Of a DNA stretch of 64,000 nucleotides, positions 52,598 to 62,503 are shown in pieces. The stretch lies in assembly GCA_001768325.1 (NCBI GenBank), contig MENQ01000003.1, positions 1 through 64,000 of the forward strand, written 5' to 3'. The notes under the pieces are model-generated. The model was given only the letters and a program-made list of their open reading frames with translations. It ran no database searches and was not told where the DNA came from. Origin of the DNA: Bacteroidetes bacterium GWC2_46_850. Lineage in GTDB: Bacteria; Bacteroidota; Bacteroidia; Bacteroidales; Dysgonomonadaceae. How positions within the stretch are numbered: the stretch's first letter is position 1; each line of letters opens with the position of its first letter. The translations under genes and the position numbers were made by a program.

Positions 52598-55314
52598 AAA
52601 AATATCAACCGATAAGGAAAGACGTGGCCACCGGCGACGATCTCGATTATGGTTTCCTGCGAATGAAAGGGCTGGAGTACATTGAGCAGCTTGCCCGCAA
52701 TGTATGGAGTGATTACAATGAACACGACCCGGGCATCACCCTGCTTGAAATGCTGAGCTATGCGCTGACTGATCTCGCAGCGCGCATAGAAATGCCCATC
52801 GAGAATCTGCTTACCCCGGAAGAGAACAGCGCTCCGAAAATAGATAAGCAATTTTTCACTGCATCGCATATTTTGACTACCAAACCCGTAAGCGAGGCCG
52901 ATTACCGGAAGCTGTTCATCGATATGGAAGGGGTGAAAAACTGCTGGTTGGAAACCTATCCCAAAACCGTCCGGGTCGACTGTAAAAACAGCAAACTGTC
53001 GTACAATGCGAAAGATTTCGAGACGGTTCCCCAGGATGACAAAAAACAGTTCGATCTGAAAGGTCTTTATACCATCCTGGTTGATTTCGATGATCTGGAT
53101 AAGTATAAATTTCCGACCGAAATGCAGCAGGAAGCCGAAAAAGAGCGAATAAAACAGGAGATCCGGTCCCGGTTCCATTCAAACCGCAACCTGTGCGAAG
53201 ACTTGATCAGTATCCGGGAAGTGGGCGTTCATCCTGTTTCAGTCTGCGCCAGCATTGAACTGGATCCTGAGGCCGACGAAGAACAGGTACATGCACACGT
53301 GATCTATGCCATCGACAACTATTTCTCTCCTTCGCTCAGGTTTTACTCGCTGAAGCAGATGATGGAGAAAGGATATGGTTCCTCAGAAATATTCGAAGGC
53401 CCCCTATTGCAAAACGGATTCATCGATCCCACAGAACTGGCATCCGCGACCCTGCGCACCGAAGTGCGTTTGTCGGATCTGATGCAGTTGATCATGGCGG
53501 TCGATGGCGTAAAAATTATCCGGGATATGTCAATCATAGACTGTGACAATCCGACAGATGACACAGATGAGTGGCTCATCTGCGTGGAGCCGGGAAAAAA
53601 GCCGGTACGCTGTACCGACAGCGCCTACAGTTATTTTAAAAATGTGTTGCCGGTCAATCTGAACAAAAAAAGAGTGGAGCTTTACCTCAGCGCAATCAAA
53701 AAGGAAGAAAAAGAAGCGCAGGAAAACGCCAAGATCGGAATGGAAATAGAGGTACCACAAGGCGTTTATGCCGGCACAAGAGAGACGACGACCATCCAGA
53801 ACGATTTCCCCGACACCTATGGCATCGGTCGCAACGGATTGCCGGCACAGGTGCCCACAGTCCGCAAGTCACAGGCAAAACAGCTGAAAGCCTACCTGCT
53901 CTTTTTTGATCAGGTGCTGGCAACCTATTTTGCCCACCTCGAAAAGGTGAAAGATCTGCTCTCAGTCGATCATCGATTGCAGAAAACCTATTTCACGCAA
54001 GCCGTACAGGACATCAAGGATTTTAATGAACTGGTGACGGATTATCTCCCCGGCGATCCGGAACAACTGGCCGCAAAGCTGCTTGGCGAGCTGGACAACG
54101 ATGTAGAGAGAAACAACAGACTGCTCGACCATCTGATGGCACGTTTTGCCGAGAAGTTCACCGATTATGCCTTCCTGATGAAACAACTGTATGGCAATTA
54201 CGCCGAGAAGGCGATCCTTCAGTCGAAACGGAGCTTTTTGAAAGATTACGACATGACCAGCCGGGAGCGGGGCAGTGCATTCAATTATTATCGGCAACCT
54301 GCTGATATGCTATGGGATACAGAAAATGTGGCAGGTGTGCAGAAACGGATTGCCCGCCTGGCCGGTATCAAGGATTACTCCCGAAGAGATTTGTCGGATT
54401 CACCAATAGAGATCTACGACCTGATCGATGCCGACGGGATTACCGTATTCCGTTGGCGTGTTTTCGATCCGGGGGGAAACATCATTTTGTCGGCCACCGA
54501 AAACTATCATACACCACAGGAAGCCCGCGATGAAGTCTATCACGCCATGGTGAAGATCGTGGAAACTTCTCCCGAAACAGTAGAAGCAACATTTGAAAGT
54601 GTTATTTCCGACGAGGCAGTCATCGGAAACTTTGAAATCCAGATTTCCGATAGTGGCAAATACTCTTTCAACGTGCTCGACAGGGAAGCAGATCCGGAAG
54701 GGTCCGACAGGATAATTGCCCGCCAGTATACCTACCATGAGACACAGGGAGAAATAATGGAAGCCATTCTCGCACTCATTGCATTCATGACAGGCATATT
54801 CAGTGAAGAAGGCATGTTCCTGATCGAACACATCCTGCTACGCCCCGACGTAACTGCCGAAACAGTGTCGCAGGATCAGTTCATGACCATCTGTGGCGAC
54901 GACTGCAGCGGGTGTCACCCTGTAGATCCTTATTCTTTTCGGGTCACGGTGGTGTTGCCCGGGTGGACATACCGCTTTGCCAACGCTGATTTTCGCAATT
55001 TCCTTGCAGAGCTTATCCGAAAAGAGTTGCCAGCTCATGTGCTGGCCAGGATTTGCTGGGTAGGCTACCGGAAGGGACAGGTGCCCGATGAAGAAAACGA
55101 CATGCTTCGGCTGGAAAAGGCGTACAAGGCATTTCTACTGGCAAAGACCAATCTGGAGCAGAAACAGGACGAAGAAAAATTGAAGGAACTGAACAAGATA
55201 TTGAATGAATTAAATTCGGTTTATCCTACCGGGAAACTAATCGATTGCGATGAGGAAGATGAAACACTGGAAGGCAGGATAATCCTTGGCCGCACCAACA
55301 TAGGAAATATTTAA
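52585..55314 (+). CDS. eCIS baseplate wedge protein, gp7-like (Pvc12-like)
   Basis: 909 residues from the ATG at 52585 (MPELKKYQPIRKDVATG), which overlaps the upstream stop; a more upstream in-frame start is unneeded. N-terminal block WSDYNEHDPGITLLEMLSYA is the typical wedge signature. A long helical stretch (about 440-620, including FDQVLATYFAHLEKVKDLL) and a C-terminal domain with a Cys cluster (CGDDCSGC) follow, then a charged helix. It pairs with the gp6-like protein to build the hexagonal ring. Confidence 0.92.
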   Translation: MPELKKYQPIRKDVATGDDLDYGFLRMKGLEYIEQLARNVWSDYNEHDPGITLLEMLSYALTDLAARIEMPIENLLTPEENSAPKIDKQFFTASHILTTKPVSEADYRKLFIDMEGVKNCWLETYPKTVRVDCKNSKLSYNAKDFETVPQDDKKQFDLKGLYTILVDFDDLDKYKFPTEMQQEAEKERIKQEIRSRFHSNRNLCEDLISIREVGVHPVSVCASIELDPEADEEQVHAHVIYAIDNYFSPSLRFYSLKQMMEKGYGSSEIFEGPLLQNGFIDPTELASATLRTEVRLSDLMQLIMAVDGVKIIRDMSIIDCDNPTDDTDEWLICVEPGKKPVRCTDSAYSYFKNVLPVNLNKKRVELYLSAIKKEEKEAQENAKIGMEIEVPQGVYAGTRETTTIQNDFPDTYGIGRNGLPAQVPTVRKSQAKQLKAYLLFFDQVLATYFAHLEKVKDLLSVDHRLQKTYFTQAVQDIKDFNELVTDYLPGDPEQLAAKLLGELDNDVERNNRLLDHLMARFAEKFTDYAFLMKQLYGNYAEKAILQSKRSFLKDYDMTSRERGSAFNYYRQPADMLWDTENVAGVQKRIARLAGIKDYSRRDLSDSPIEIYDLIDADGITVFRWRVFDPGGNIILSATENYHTPQEARDEVYHAMVKIVETSPETVEATFESVISDEAVIGNFEIQISDSGKYSFNVLDREADPEGSDRIIARQYTYHETQGEIMEAILALIAFMTGIFSEEGMFLIEHILLRPDVTAETVSQDQFMTICGDDCSGCHPVDPYSFRVTVVLPGWTYRFANADFRNFLAELIRKELPAHVLARICWVGYRKGQVPDEENDMLRLEKAYKAFLLAKTNLEQKQDEEKLKELNKILNELNSVYPTGKLIDCDEEDETLEGRIILGRTNIGNI

Positions 55315-55324
55315 TACATAAGCT

Positions 55325-58300
55325 ATGGCAGAGAAATTAAGTGGCATCACCACACAGTACCATACGTTCGTCGATAACCAGGTGTTGACAAAAGATCAAT
55401 TGAACGGGTTCATCGATTATTTTGAAGATCAGCACAGGCTGTCGCGTGTCTTCCTGCACGGGGTAGGCATTGTCTGCGGTTTTAAGCTGCGCCTGAGCAA
55501 TCCGGAAAAAACAGTGACAATCACTCAGGGTGTGGGTGTCACAACCGATGGAGACCTGATCCTGCTCCGTAAAGATATCACCGGATCACCCGAGAAATCC
55601 ATCGATCTGAAAGAGATTCAATTGACTCACTTCCGGAAATTCGGGGATAATTTTGCCAACTACCCTTTTTTCAGAAAAAAAGAGGCGGATGGCGAAACAG
55701 AAACCACGATGGATTTGTGGGAGATCCTGCCCGGGCAAACCGACTCGGAGAAGCCGTTGGGAGAGTTGCCCGGACTGGAAAACAAGGTAGTGGTGCTCTA
55801 CCTTGAATCCTATGCCAAAGAGGGTGATTTGTGTACCAGTATCGATTGCGACAACCAGGGGATCGAACAGGTTGCGCGGCTCAGGATATTGCTGGTTTCA
55901 AAGGAGGATGCCACGTATATAGTCAAAAAAGACGCTCTCTTTTCCAAACATGAAAGGATCGATCAATATTTCGACCTCCCGGAAGTGGCTGTACCCCGCG
56001 TCATTTTAAATCCAAAGAACACTTCCGCCTATGAAAACCTCAAACTGGCTTTTCATCAGGCCATAAACGACAAGACATTCTTCAGTAACCTCTCTGTAGG
56101 GATCACAAAAATACTGAAAGATTTTGATGCGATCCTCCAAATGGAATTGCCTGCGAACACGTTGACTTCACTTCTCGCTAAACTGAATGAAATTGCGGGA
56201 TCGGGCAGTTTCAACATCCCATTTAACATCCAGTACCGTTACGACTTCTTTAAAGATGTGACGGATACCTATCAGAAAATCAAGGCGTTACTCTTCTCAC
56301 TGAGAGAAGCATGCTGTCCCGATATACATGCCTTTCCCAAGCATCTGTTGCTTGGAAGCCTCGACGAAACGGACAGCACGATAAAACATTTCCGCCACGG
56401 GTTCTACAAATCACCTGCACTGATAGGTGGTTCCGGCAAGCTCGAAACATGCCGGAGTCTGGTGCTGCGGCTGATAAAAATCATCGGCAGCTTCGGCGAA
56501 AAACCGGGAGAAATAAAAATCACTCCTTCCAGAAAAATAGGGTCACTGGGAGATCGCGCCATTCCGTTTTATTATGCGGTCGATCTTCCATTGCTGGAAT
56601 ACTGGAATCATGACAAAACCAAAAAAAATGCCCAGGATACCAACCTGAGCTATCACCGCGAAAAGCTGGCCAAATTGTCTCATATCCAGGATCCGTTGCG
56701 TTACAACATCGACAACTTCGACTTTTACCGCATCGAGGGGCATCAGGGAAAACATTACAAAACAGCGCTCGAGGAGATCAACGATCAAAAAGAGCAGTAC
56801 GGACTGGCATTCGACGTAAAGGCGTTGTCGGTGAACCTGAATACCGAAAATCTGAACATCGACGATTACGAATGTGAATTTGAAGACCTGAAAGTATTGT
56901 TGAATGCCTGGACAGCTGAACAGGAATGCATTCTTGCACAGGTTGCGTCGTTTTTCTCCGGGTTCAGCCTCGTGAGTCCGGGTGCCAATATAAAGGATCC
57001 CATCCTGACCCACCGGGTAAAAGTTGCTTCACCCACCACAGGTGAAAACGTCTATGTTACCCGTCTGGCAGCCGGTTCAGGCACCCTGGATAACGTCAGT
57101 AAGGTTTATGCATTCCGTGACAGTGTGATTCCCGACAACCTCACCACCGAAAAGGATGCACTGGGAAGCATACTGATAAAGGCCTACGAAGAAACGAAAG
57201 GCGGCTCGGTCAACGATGTGATCGCCAGGTCCAGGACCTTGGTGGAGTCGCAGCTTTCCGACGAAGTATGGAGAGACCGGCCCGAAATAAAAGCATTTGT
57301 CATTGATCAGTCCATTGAGCTGCTGGCATGGTCCAACGAACTGGTGACGAAAATGCCGGGAAGCATACTCGATTTTACAGTGAATCAGGTCGATAAATAC
57401 AAGCTCACCCTGGAAGAACTCTGTAAGCGGGTCAAACAAATGAAAAACCGATATCAGCAGATCGAACTGAGTCAGAGCCTGAAACTATTTATGGACCTGC
57501 TGATCAATCAGCTTTCCCAGGTATGCTGCTCGGGCAAAAAGCTGGAAATCCTGTTCGAAGAGATCGACAACCGAAAGAAAAGGATTCTGATCCGGCTACA
57601 ACTGGCCCGGTTTATTGAAAAACACCCTGGGCTTGAACACAAGGCAGGTGTACAACCCGGCGGTACCTTTGTGCTGGTTTACCTCAACAAAATTCAGACC
57701 AAACCACCCCTTACCATAAACTCCGGGAGATATGCTACGTCAGATAATCTTGCTATTGCAGGGGTTAAGTTATCTTCAGTTGAAGAAACGGAGAAACGGT
57801 TATCTCTGTTCGGGAAATACGCCGAATATCTGAAAAAGGTGAATCCAGACGACGAAGAGATATCGAGAGTCGAAGCGCTGATTAAGGAAGACCAATCCAG
57901 GCTTTTGGGAAGAGTACCGACATCTGTCAACATTCCAGACCACACGGTGGTAGCCGACTTTTCTCTACCTTATCTATGTTGTTCAGATTGTGCGCCTGTG
58001 AACTTCATTATTCAAAAACCGCCTGCCAGACTACGGCTTGAAAAAGACACCTGGTGCCTCGGAGCTGATACAGGGATCATCCTCTATGACGTTTCACCGG
58101 CCGATGGAGTCATCGAGGCCGTTCCTGCCACCGAAGGGATGACAATTGGGGAAGGAAAGATCACGATCGACCCCGCAACATTCCCGGCAGGCAGGTTTGG
58201 CCAGGTCATCCGTCTCACCGTGAACCAGCAGGTAACCGATGCGCAGTTGACGGTGCACAAAGCACCGCAGGCCGCTTTCGAGGTGCCTGTAAGAGTTGAG

Positions 58301-59083
58301 ATTGGACAGGAGGTTGTATTCAAACCGTCCGGCGATACCGGAGGAGCTTCTTTCCTGTGGGATTTCGGTGACGACACCACATCCGCAGAAGAAAGCACGA
58401 CCCACACATACAAAGCGTTGCCGGGAACCAACGATGATATCGTCGTGGTGAAGCTGACCGTGACAGGCCCGAATGGTGTCTGCACCGCCACCGCAGAACA
58501 TCAAATCCAACTCTTCGAGAAAGAAGAACCGCCAGTGGACACATGCATGGAAAAAGCCAAAGAGGGCATGTGGGTGGACCTCACAATCCTACAGGCGCTG
58601 CAGCTTCCCGGATCCAATCTTGTGGAACCGATCTGGGTTTCTACCAGCGCATTGTATGGAGGAGCAGCCGATTATGGAAAGGGAGTGCTCGATGACGCCG
58701 ACAATTTCCTGACAGGAAATTACAATGACAGACTGGAGGAGATGTTTTCAAATCTATGGGAAGAAACCTCCAAGATGATCATCGAGCTCTCCGGCAATCC
58801 CGACAGTGAGGAGTTTCAGCATCTGGTTCAAATTTTTGCTCTACAGTTGCAACTGTTCTACAATGTAACCGGATGTCAGCACAACGAGGTGCTCGACAAA
58901 TACGGTGACCTGCTGAAGCGCCTGCTTGAACAGATCATTGCTATCCTCAAAAGTTTACGGGAACGTGATATCAAACTGCCGGAATCGTTCCGTCCCTTTT
59001 TGGAAGAATGGGCAAAAAGAGTAGCCGGTAAGGGAATTTTGGAAGAGCATGTCAAATTTATTTTAGACAATAACCTGGTGTAA
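55325..59083 (+). CDS. Large PKD-domain eCIS protein, probable baseplate-associated or receptor-facing component
   Basis: 1252 residues at the position where Afp/PVC clusters carry Pvc13, the tail fibre gene. N-terminal part (YHTFVDNQVLTKDQLNGFID, LHGVGIVCGFKLRLS, GDLILLRKDI) is globular. A long helical middle follows (to about 900). Near 895-910 is a Cys-rich CCSDCAP. An Ig-like segment and a PKD domain (about 985-1060, SFLWDFGDDTTSAEE) come next, and the last 175 residues are helical. PKD domains are beta-sandwiches that mediate contacts at surfaces. No fibre-like triple-helix repeats are visible, so it is not a simple fibre. Function unproven. Confidence 0.75.
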   Translation: MAEKLSGITTQYHTFVDNQVLTKDQLNGFIDYFEDQHRLSRVFLHGVGIVCGFKLRLSNPEKTVTITQGVGVTTDGDLILLRKDITGSPEKSIDLKEIQLTHFRKFGDNFANYPFFRKKEADGETETTMDLWEILPGQTDSEKPLGELPGLENKVVVLYLESYAKEGDLCTSIDCDNQGIEQVARLRILLVSKEDATYIVKKDALFSKHERIDQYFDLPEVAVPRVILNPKNTSAYENLKLAFHQAINDKTFFSNLSVGITKILKDFDAILQMELPANTLTSLLAKLNEIAGSGSFNIPFNIQYRYDFFKDVTDTYQKIKALLFSLREACCPDIHAFPKHLLLGSLDETDSTIKHFRHGFYKSPALIGGSGKLETCRSLVLRLIKIIGSFGEKPGEIKITPSRKIGSLGDRAIPFYYAVDLPLLEYWNHDKTKKNAQDTNLSYHREKLAKLSHIQDPLRYNIDNFDFYRIEGHQGKHYKTALEEINDQKEQYGLAFDVKALSVNLNTENLNIDDYECEFEDLKVLLNAWTAEQECILAQVASFFSGFSLVSPGANIKDPILTHRVKVASPTTGENVYVTRLAAGSGTLDNVSKVYAFRDSVIPDNLTTEKDALGSILIKAYEETKGGSVNDVIARSRTLVESQLSDEVWRDRPEIKAFVIDQSIELLAWSNELVTKMPGSILDFTVNQVDKYKLTLEELCKRVKQMKNRYQQIELSQSLKLFMDLLINQLSQVCCSGKKLEILFEEIDNRKKRILIRLQLARFIEKHPGLEHKAGVQPGGTFVLVYLNKIQTKPPLTINSGRYATSDNLAIAGVKLSSVEETEKRLSLFGKYAEYLKKVNPDDEEISRVEALIKEDQSRLLGRVPTSVNIPDHTVVADFSLPYLCCSDCAPVNFIIQKPPARLRLEKDTWCLGADTGIILYDVSPADGVIEAVPATEGMTIGEGKITIDPATFPAGRFGQVIRLTVNQQVTDAQLTVHKAPQAAFEVPVRVEIGQEVVFKPSGDTGGASFLWDFGDDTTSAEESTTHTYKALPGTNDDIVVVKLTVTGPNGVCTATAEHQIQLFEKEEPPVDTCMEKAKEGMWVDLTILQALQLPGSNLVEPIWVSTSALYGGAADYGKGVLDDADNFLTGNYNDRLEEMFSNLWEETSKMIIELSGNPDSEEFQHLVQIFALQLQLFYNVTGCQHNEVLDKYGDLLKRLLEQIIAILKSLRERDIKLPESFRPFLEEWAKRVAGKGILEEHVKFILDNNLV

Positions 59084-59084
59084 T

Positions 59085-60548
59085 TTGAAAGTAAGCCCAC
59101 ATATCATAGAAAAAGTGTTTGTCGAGGTGAATACGGGAAACATGGCGACTGCCACAGCGGTCCGGGACAACATTGCCGGCCTGTTGGAGCAGCGTATATT
59201 TCCAAAACTCGCAGAAATGCTGGATGAATTGAATTCGGGAGACAGGGTGATACGTTTTCATACTTTCGATCTGAACATAATCATCCCGGGAGACGATCCG
59301 CTTAACAGACTGGAAGCGGCGCTGACCAGTCGGCTTTCCCGGGAGATAGCTGCCATAACAGGCTCCTTGGAAAAGAAAAGTGAATGGGACAGCGACACGG
59401 TTCAGATTATTCCGGTTGAGAAAAACAGAGAGGAGCTCTTTTTCCATTTTCTTGAAAAGGGTTATCTGCCATGGTATGGCTCTAGGGAACAGTTTGAAGA
59501 ATTATTACAGCCACAACTCTGGAAGGATCATCTCGGGAAGCCGGAATTTTTAAACCGATTGACCCGTTTATTGAAATCAAACACCAGCATCCGTGATCGG
59601 TTTATCTTTCAAATCAGCGATGCACATCAAAAAGAACTTCTGCAACAACTCAATCCGATAGCTGGAAAAGAGGTGTCAACACTTTATCGTTGCTTCGACA
59701 AATTTCCTTCCGTGACCCATCACATTTTCTGCCGGTTCATACTGGATGTCTCCATCGGAAGTGAGACTCCCCTGTTGTTGCACACTGCACGACAGTTGAC
59801 TGATATACTGAAAGAGAGAGCGGTAAAACAAAATGATAGTCAGACCGGGCAATTTTTTACTGAACTGGCCGGACTCCTGCAAAAGAGTAATCATTTATCC
59901 GATCAGGAGAAAGAGAAGGTCAAAAGGGTTTTATCAGCGTCTTTCACACAAGATGAAATTTACATTACGGTGCAGGGGGAAAAGAAGGGTGCGGATAAAC
60001 TTCCGGAAAAAGATGAAGATGCATTGGAACTATTTCCCGAACCGGGTGCAGAAGGAATCGCTGTACAAAAGGGGGGACTCATATTACTGCACCCATTCCT
60101 GAAACAGTTTTTCAGCACAATTGAACTTCTTGATGAAAAAGACCGGATAAAAAAATCAGCACTTCACTTAGCCGTTCAGACACTGCATTACCTGGCTACA
60201 GGCAATTGCGATTTTTTTGAAGGCAACCTCATTTTTGAAAAATTCCTCTGTGGTGTGTCACTCACAATACCCGTAGAAAGAGAAAGCCTTCTGTCTGAAA
60301 AAATAAAGGAGGAAAGCATGCAGCTTCTGACTGAAGTGATCAGTCAGTGGCCTGCACTAAAGAACAGTTCTCCGGATGGATTGCGCCAACTGTTTATCCA
60401 ACGAAATGGAAAACTGATACGGGAGGGGCACGGTTTTAAACTGCTGATGGAACGGAAAGCCCAGGATATTCTACTCGACAAATTGAGCTGGAATATTTCG
60501 TTGGCGAAAATTCCTTGGAGAAAAGAGCTATTATTTGTGGAGTGGTAA
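59085..60548 (+). CDS. eCIS tape-measure protein (Pvc14-like)
   Basis: 487 residues from a TTG start one base after the previous stop. N-terminus KVSPHIIEKVFVEVNTGN and LEQRIFPKLAEMLDELN match the CIS tape-measure family. IRFHTFDLNIIIPGDDPLNR, FHFLEKGYLPWYGSREQFEELL and the repeated helical part follow, then GLILLHPFLKQFFSTIELLD and IPWRKELLFVEW at the end. It sets tail length by spanning the tube. The next ATG is far inside, so TTG is accepted. Confidence 0.92.
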   Translation: MKVSPHIIEKVFVEVNTGNMATATAVRDNIAGLLEQRIFPKLAEMLDELNSGDRVIRFHTFDLNIIIPGDDPLNRLEAALTSRLSREIAAITGSLEKKSEWDSDTVQIIPVEKNREELFFHFLEKGYLPWYGSREQFEELLQPQLWKDHLGKPEFLNRLTRLLKSNTSIRDRFIFQISDAHQKELLQQLNPIAGKEVSTLYRCFDKFPSVTHHIFCRFILDVSIGSETPLLLHTARQLTDILKERAVKQNDSQTGQFFTELAGLLQKSNHLSDQEKEKVKRVLSASFTQDEIYITVQGEKKGADKLPEKDEDALELFPEPGAEGIAVQKGGLILLHPFLKQFFSTIELLDEKDRIKKSALHLAVQTLHYLATGNCDFFEGNLIFEKFLCGVSLTIPVERESLLSEKIKEESMQLLTEVISQWPALKNSSPDGLRQLFIQRNGKLIREGHGFKLLMERKAQDILLDKLSWNISLAKIPWRKELLFVEW

Positions 60549-60563
60549 GCAAAAGAATGGGAT

Positions 60564-62498
60564 ATGAAAACAATATCGCGAAAAAGAACCAGGAGGCCCA
60601 AATGGAGATCCTCCTTTTTTTCCGGAGGGAGCACTTCGGGTTTCTTCGGTATGCAAAGAAAGTTATTGGTAGGGAATCCGGGTGATCTGTATGAAAAAGA
60701 GGCAGACACCGTGGCAGATAAAGTTACCGATCGTTCAGAACCGAGGTCACAGTTTTTTAACGCAACCAATTATTCAAATTATCAAGACACAAACATTGTC
60801 CAGGAAAAACCGCTGGCCGAATCCATTACTCCGCTGATCCAAAAACAGGAAGAGGAGGAAGAAGTGCAGGACAAACAGTGGATGCATATTCAAAGGCAAG
60901 AGGTTGAGGAGGAGGAACCCATTCAGGCTCAGGTTGAGGAAGAGGAGGAACCCGTGCAGGCCCAGGTAGAGGAAGAAGAACTGATGCAGGCCCAAATGCA
61001 GCCGGAAGAGGAAGAAGAGTCTGAATTACAACAGGGGCAGGTTGTGGAATTGCCTGAAGATGAAGTGTTTGCAGCCGGACAGGTTGAGGAAGAGGAAGAA
61101 GTACAGGCAAGTCCGAACGGGCAGGCGTCCCTGAATTCCTATACAGAAAGTAAACTTCAAACCGGTCCGGGAAGTGGGAATAAAATGGATGCCGCTATCC
61201 AAAGGGAAATGGAGAGTGGTTTTGGCGCCGATTTCAGCGGTGTAAATATCCATACCGATTCCACGTCGGAGCAGATGAACAAGGAACTGGGAGCACAGGC
61301 TTTTACACACGGAAATGATATTTATTTCAACAAAGGAAAATATAATCCGCAATCGAAAGAAGGCAAGCATCTGCTGGCACATGAGCTGACGCACACCATC
61401 CAGCAAAAGGGGATAATTCCTGCCCGCTTACAGATGACCATCGGTGACGGGCATGATCTGACTGCAGCCCGTTTCGTTGGCAATGCCGATCTGGAAGCCG
61501 TCTATGACAATGAACGCCTGTTACGGTTTGGTGATTCCGGACAGGCTGTGTCGCTGATGCAACAGGCACTTGTGGATGCCGGTTTCTCATTACCACGCTT
61601 TGGCGTCGACGGGATTTTCCGCCATGAAACACGACGGGCATTGATGGATTTCCAACGGGCATCGTCACTGACGGCCGACGGAGTACTGGGTCCAAATAGC
61701 ATGTCGGCACTCAACGCGCTCTATACCGGCGGAGCTCCGGTACTGCCACCACCGGTTCCGGTGGTGCCCCCACCCACAGCACCTCCCGCGGTTACTTCTG
61801 AAACCATTGTAAGCGCTCCTGACGGAACATCCGACACCCGCACCACAGTGGGTGTGGGAGAGCGTGTTCGCTTTACAGCCAACACTACAGGCACATGGAC
61901 TGTTTCCGACGGCCACATCATCGGACTGAATACCGGTTCCAATATTGTTTGGGAAGCGCCGGCGGTGGCGTCGAACCCAACCATTACGGTCATCACCCCG
62001 GGCGGCACACGTGTGGTTCCAATGACAGTCATTGCACCCGATGCACTGTCGATGACCGTGAACAGGAACGATGCCATTCCGGCGGGTACTGCAGGGGCGT
62101 GCATGATTACCGATGTGGTGGTGAATCCGTTGAATGTAAATTTCGGTCGCACACAGTGGCTCGAAGTTCCCGGTCCGGCCACCAATGTTTCGGGATACTT
62201 TACCCAATTTGCTGCCGCAACAATTTTCCATCATCCCAACCCCGATTATCTGCCTTTTGACGATAACAATGCCGGGTTGCAGGATCACGCTTCCTGGCAT
62301 GCTGTTCCGGCTCCGTTCTCCTTTGGCACATTCGAGTGGGTAATTCCCAACCGATACAAGGTAGACGGTGAAACGGATGCGCAGGGCAGGATATTTACCA
62401 ACACGGTACAGGCATTTTTTATGTTTCCCGGAGGTACAATGATGATCACCAAAGCTGGAGCTTCCGTGATCAGGTTCATTAACAATGTTATTGTGTGA
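60564..62498 (+). CDS. eCIS cargo protein 1: DUF4157 core, peptidoglycan-binding and unknown C-terminal domain
   Basis: 644 residues. A leader with FFGMQRKLLVGNPGDLYEKE and EADTVADKV (about 27-55) is the usual start of eCIS-associated cargo. A Glu-rich repeated linker (about 95-190) follows, then the DUF4157 core (about 208-283) with HELTH at 273-277, SGVNIHTDSTSEQMNKE and FTHGNDIYFNKGKY. A peptidoglycan_binding_1 domain (about 315-378, RFGDSGQAVSLMQQALVDAG), a Pro-rich hinge (PVLPPPVPVVPPP), an Ig-like region (about 410-495) and an unrecognised C-terminal domain (about 495-644, NRNDAIPAGTAGACMITDVV) complete it. Loaded into the tube and delivered; the activity of the C-terminus is unknown. 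Confidence 0.88.
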   Translation: MKTISRKRTRRPKWRSSFFSGGSTSGFFGMQRKLLVGNPGDLYEKEADTVADKVTDRSEPRSQFFNATNYSNYQDTNIVQEKPLAESITPLIQKQEEEEEVQDKQWMHIQRQEVEEEEPIQAQVEEEEEPVQAQVEEEELMQAQMQPEEEEESELQQGQVVELPEDEVFAAGQVEEEEEVQASPNGQASLNSYTESKLQTGPGSGNKMDAAIQREMESGFGADFSGVNIHTDSTSEQMNKELGAQAFTHGNDIYFNKGKYNPQSKEGKHLLAHELTHTIQQKGIIPARLQMTIGDGHDLTAARFVGNADLEAVYDNERLLRFGDSGQAVSLMQQALVDAGFSLPRFGVDGIFRHETRRALMDFQRASSLTADGVLGPNSMSALNALYTGGAPVLPPPVPVVPPPTAPPAVTSETIVSAPDGTSDTRTTVGVGERVRFTANTTGTWTVSDGHIIGLNTGSNIVWEAPAVASNPTITVITPGGTRVVPMTVIAPDALSMTVNRNDAIPAGTAGACMITDVVVNPLNVNFGRTQWLEVPGPATNVSGYFTQFAAATIFHHPNPDYLPFDDNNAGLQDHASWHAVPAPFSFGTFEWVIPNRYKVDGETDAQGRIFTNTVQAFFMFPGGTMMITKAGASVIRFINNVIV

Positions 62499-62503
62499 AT
62501 CGT

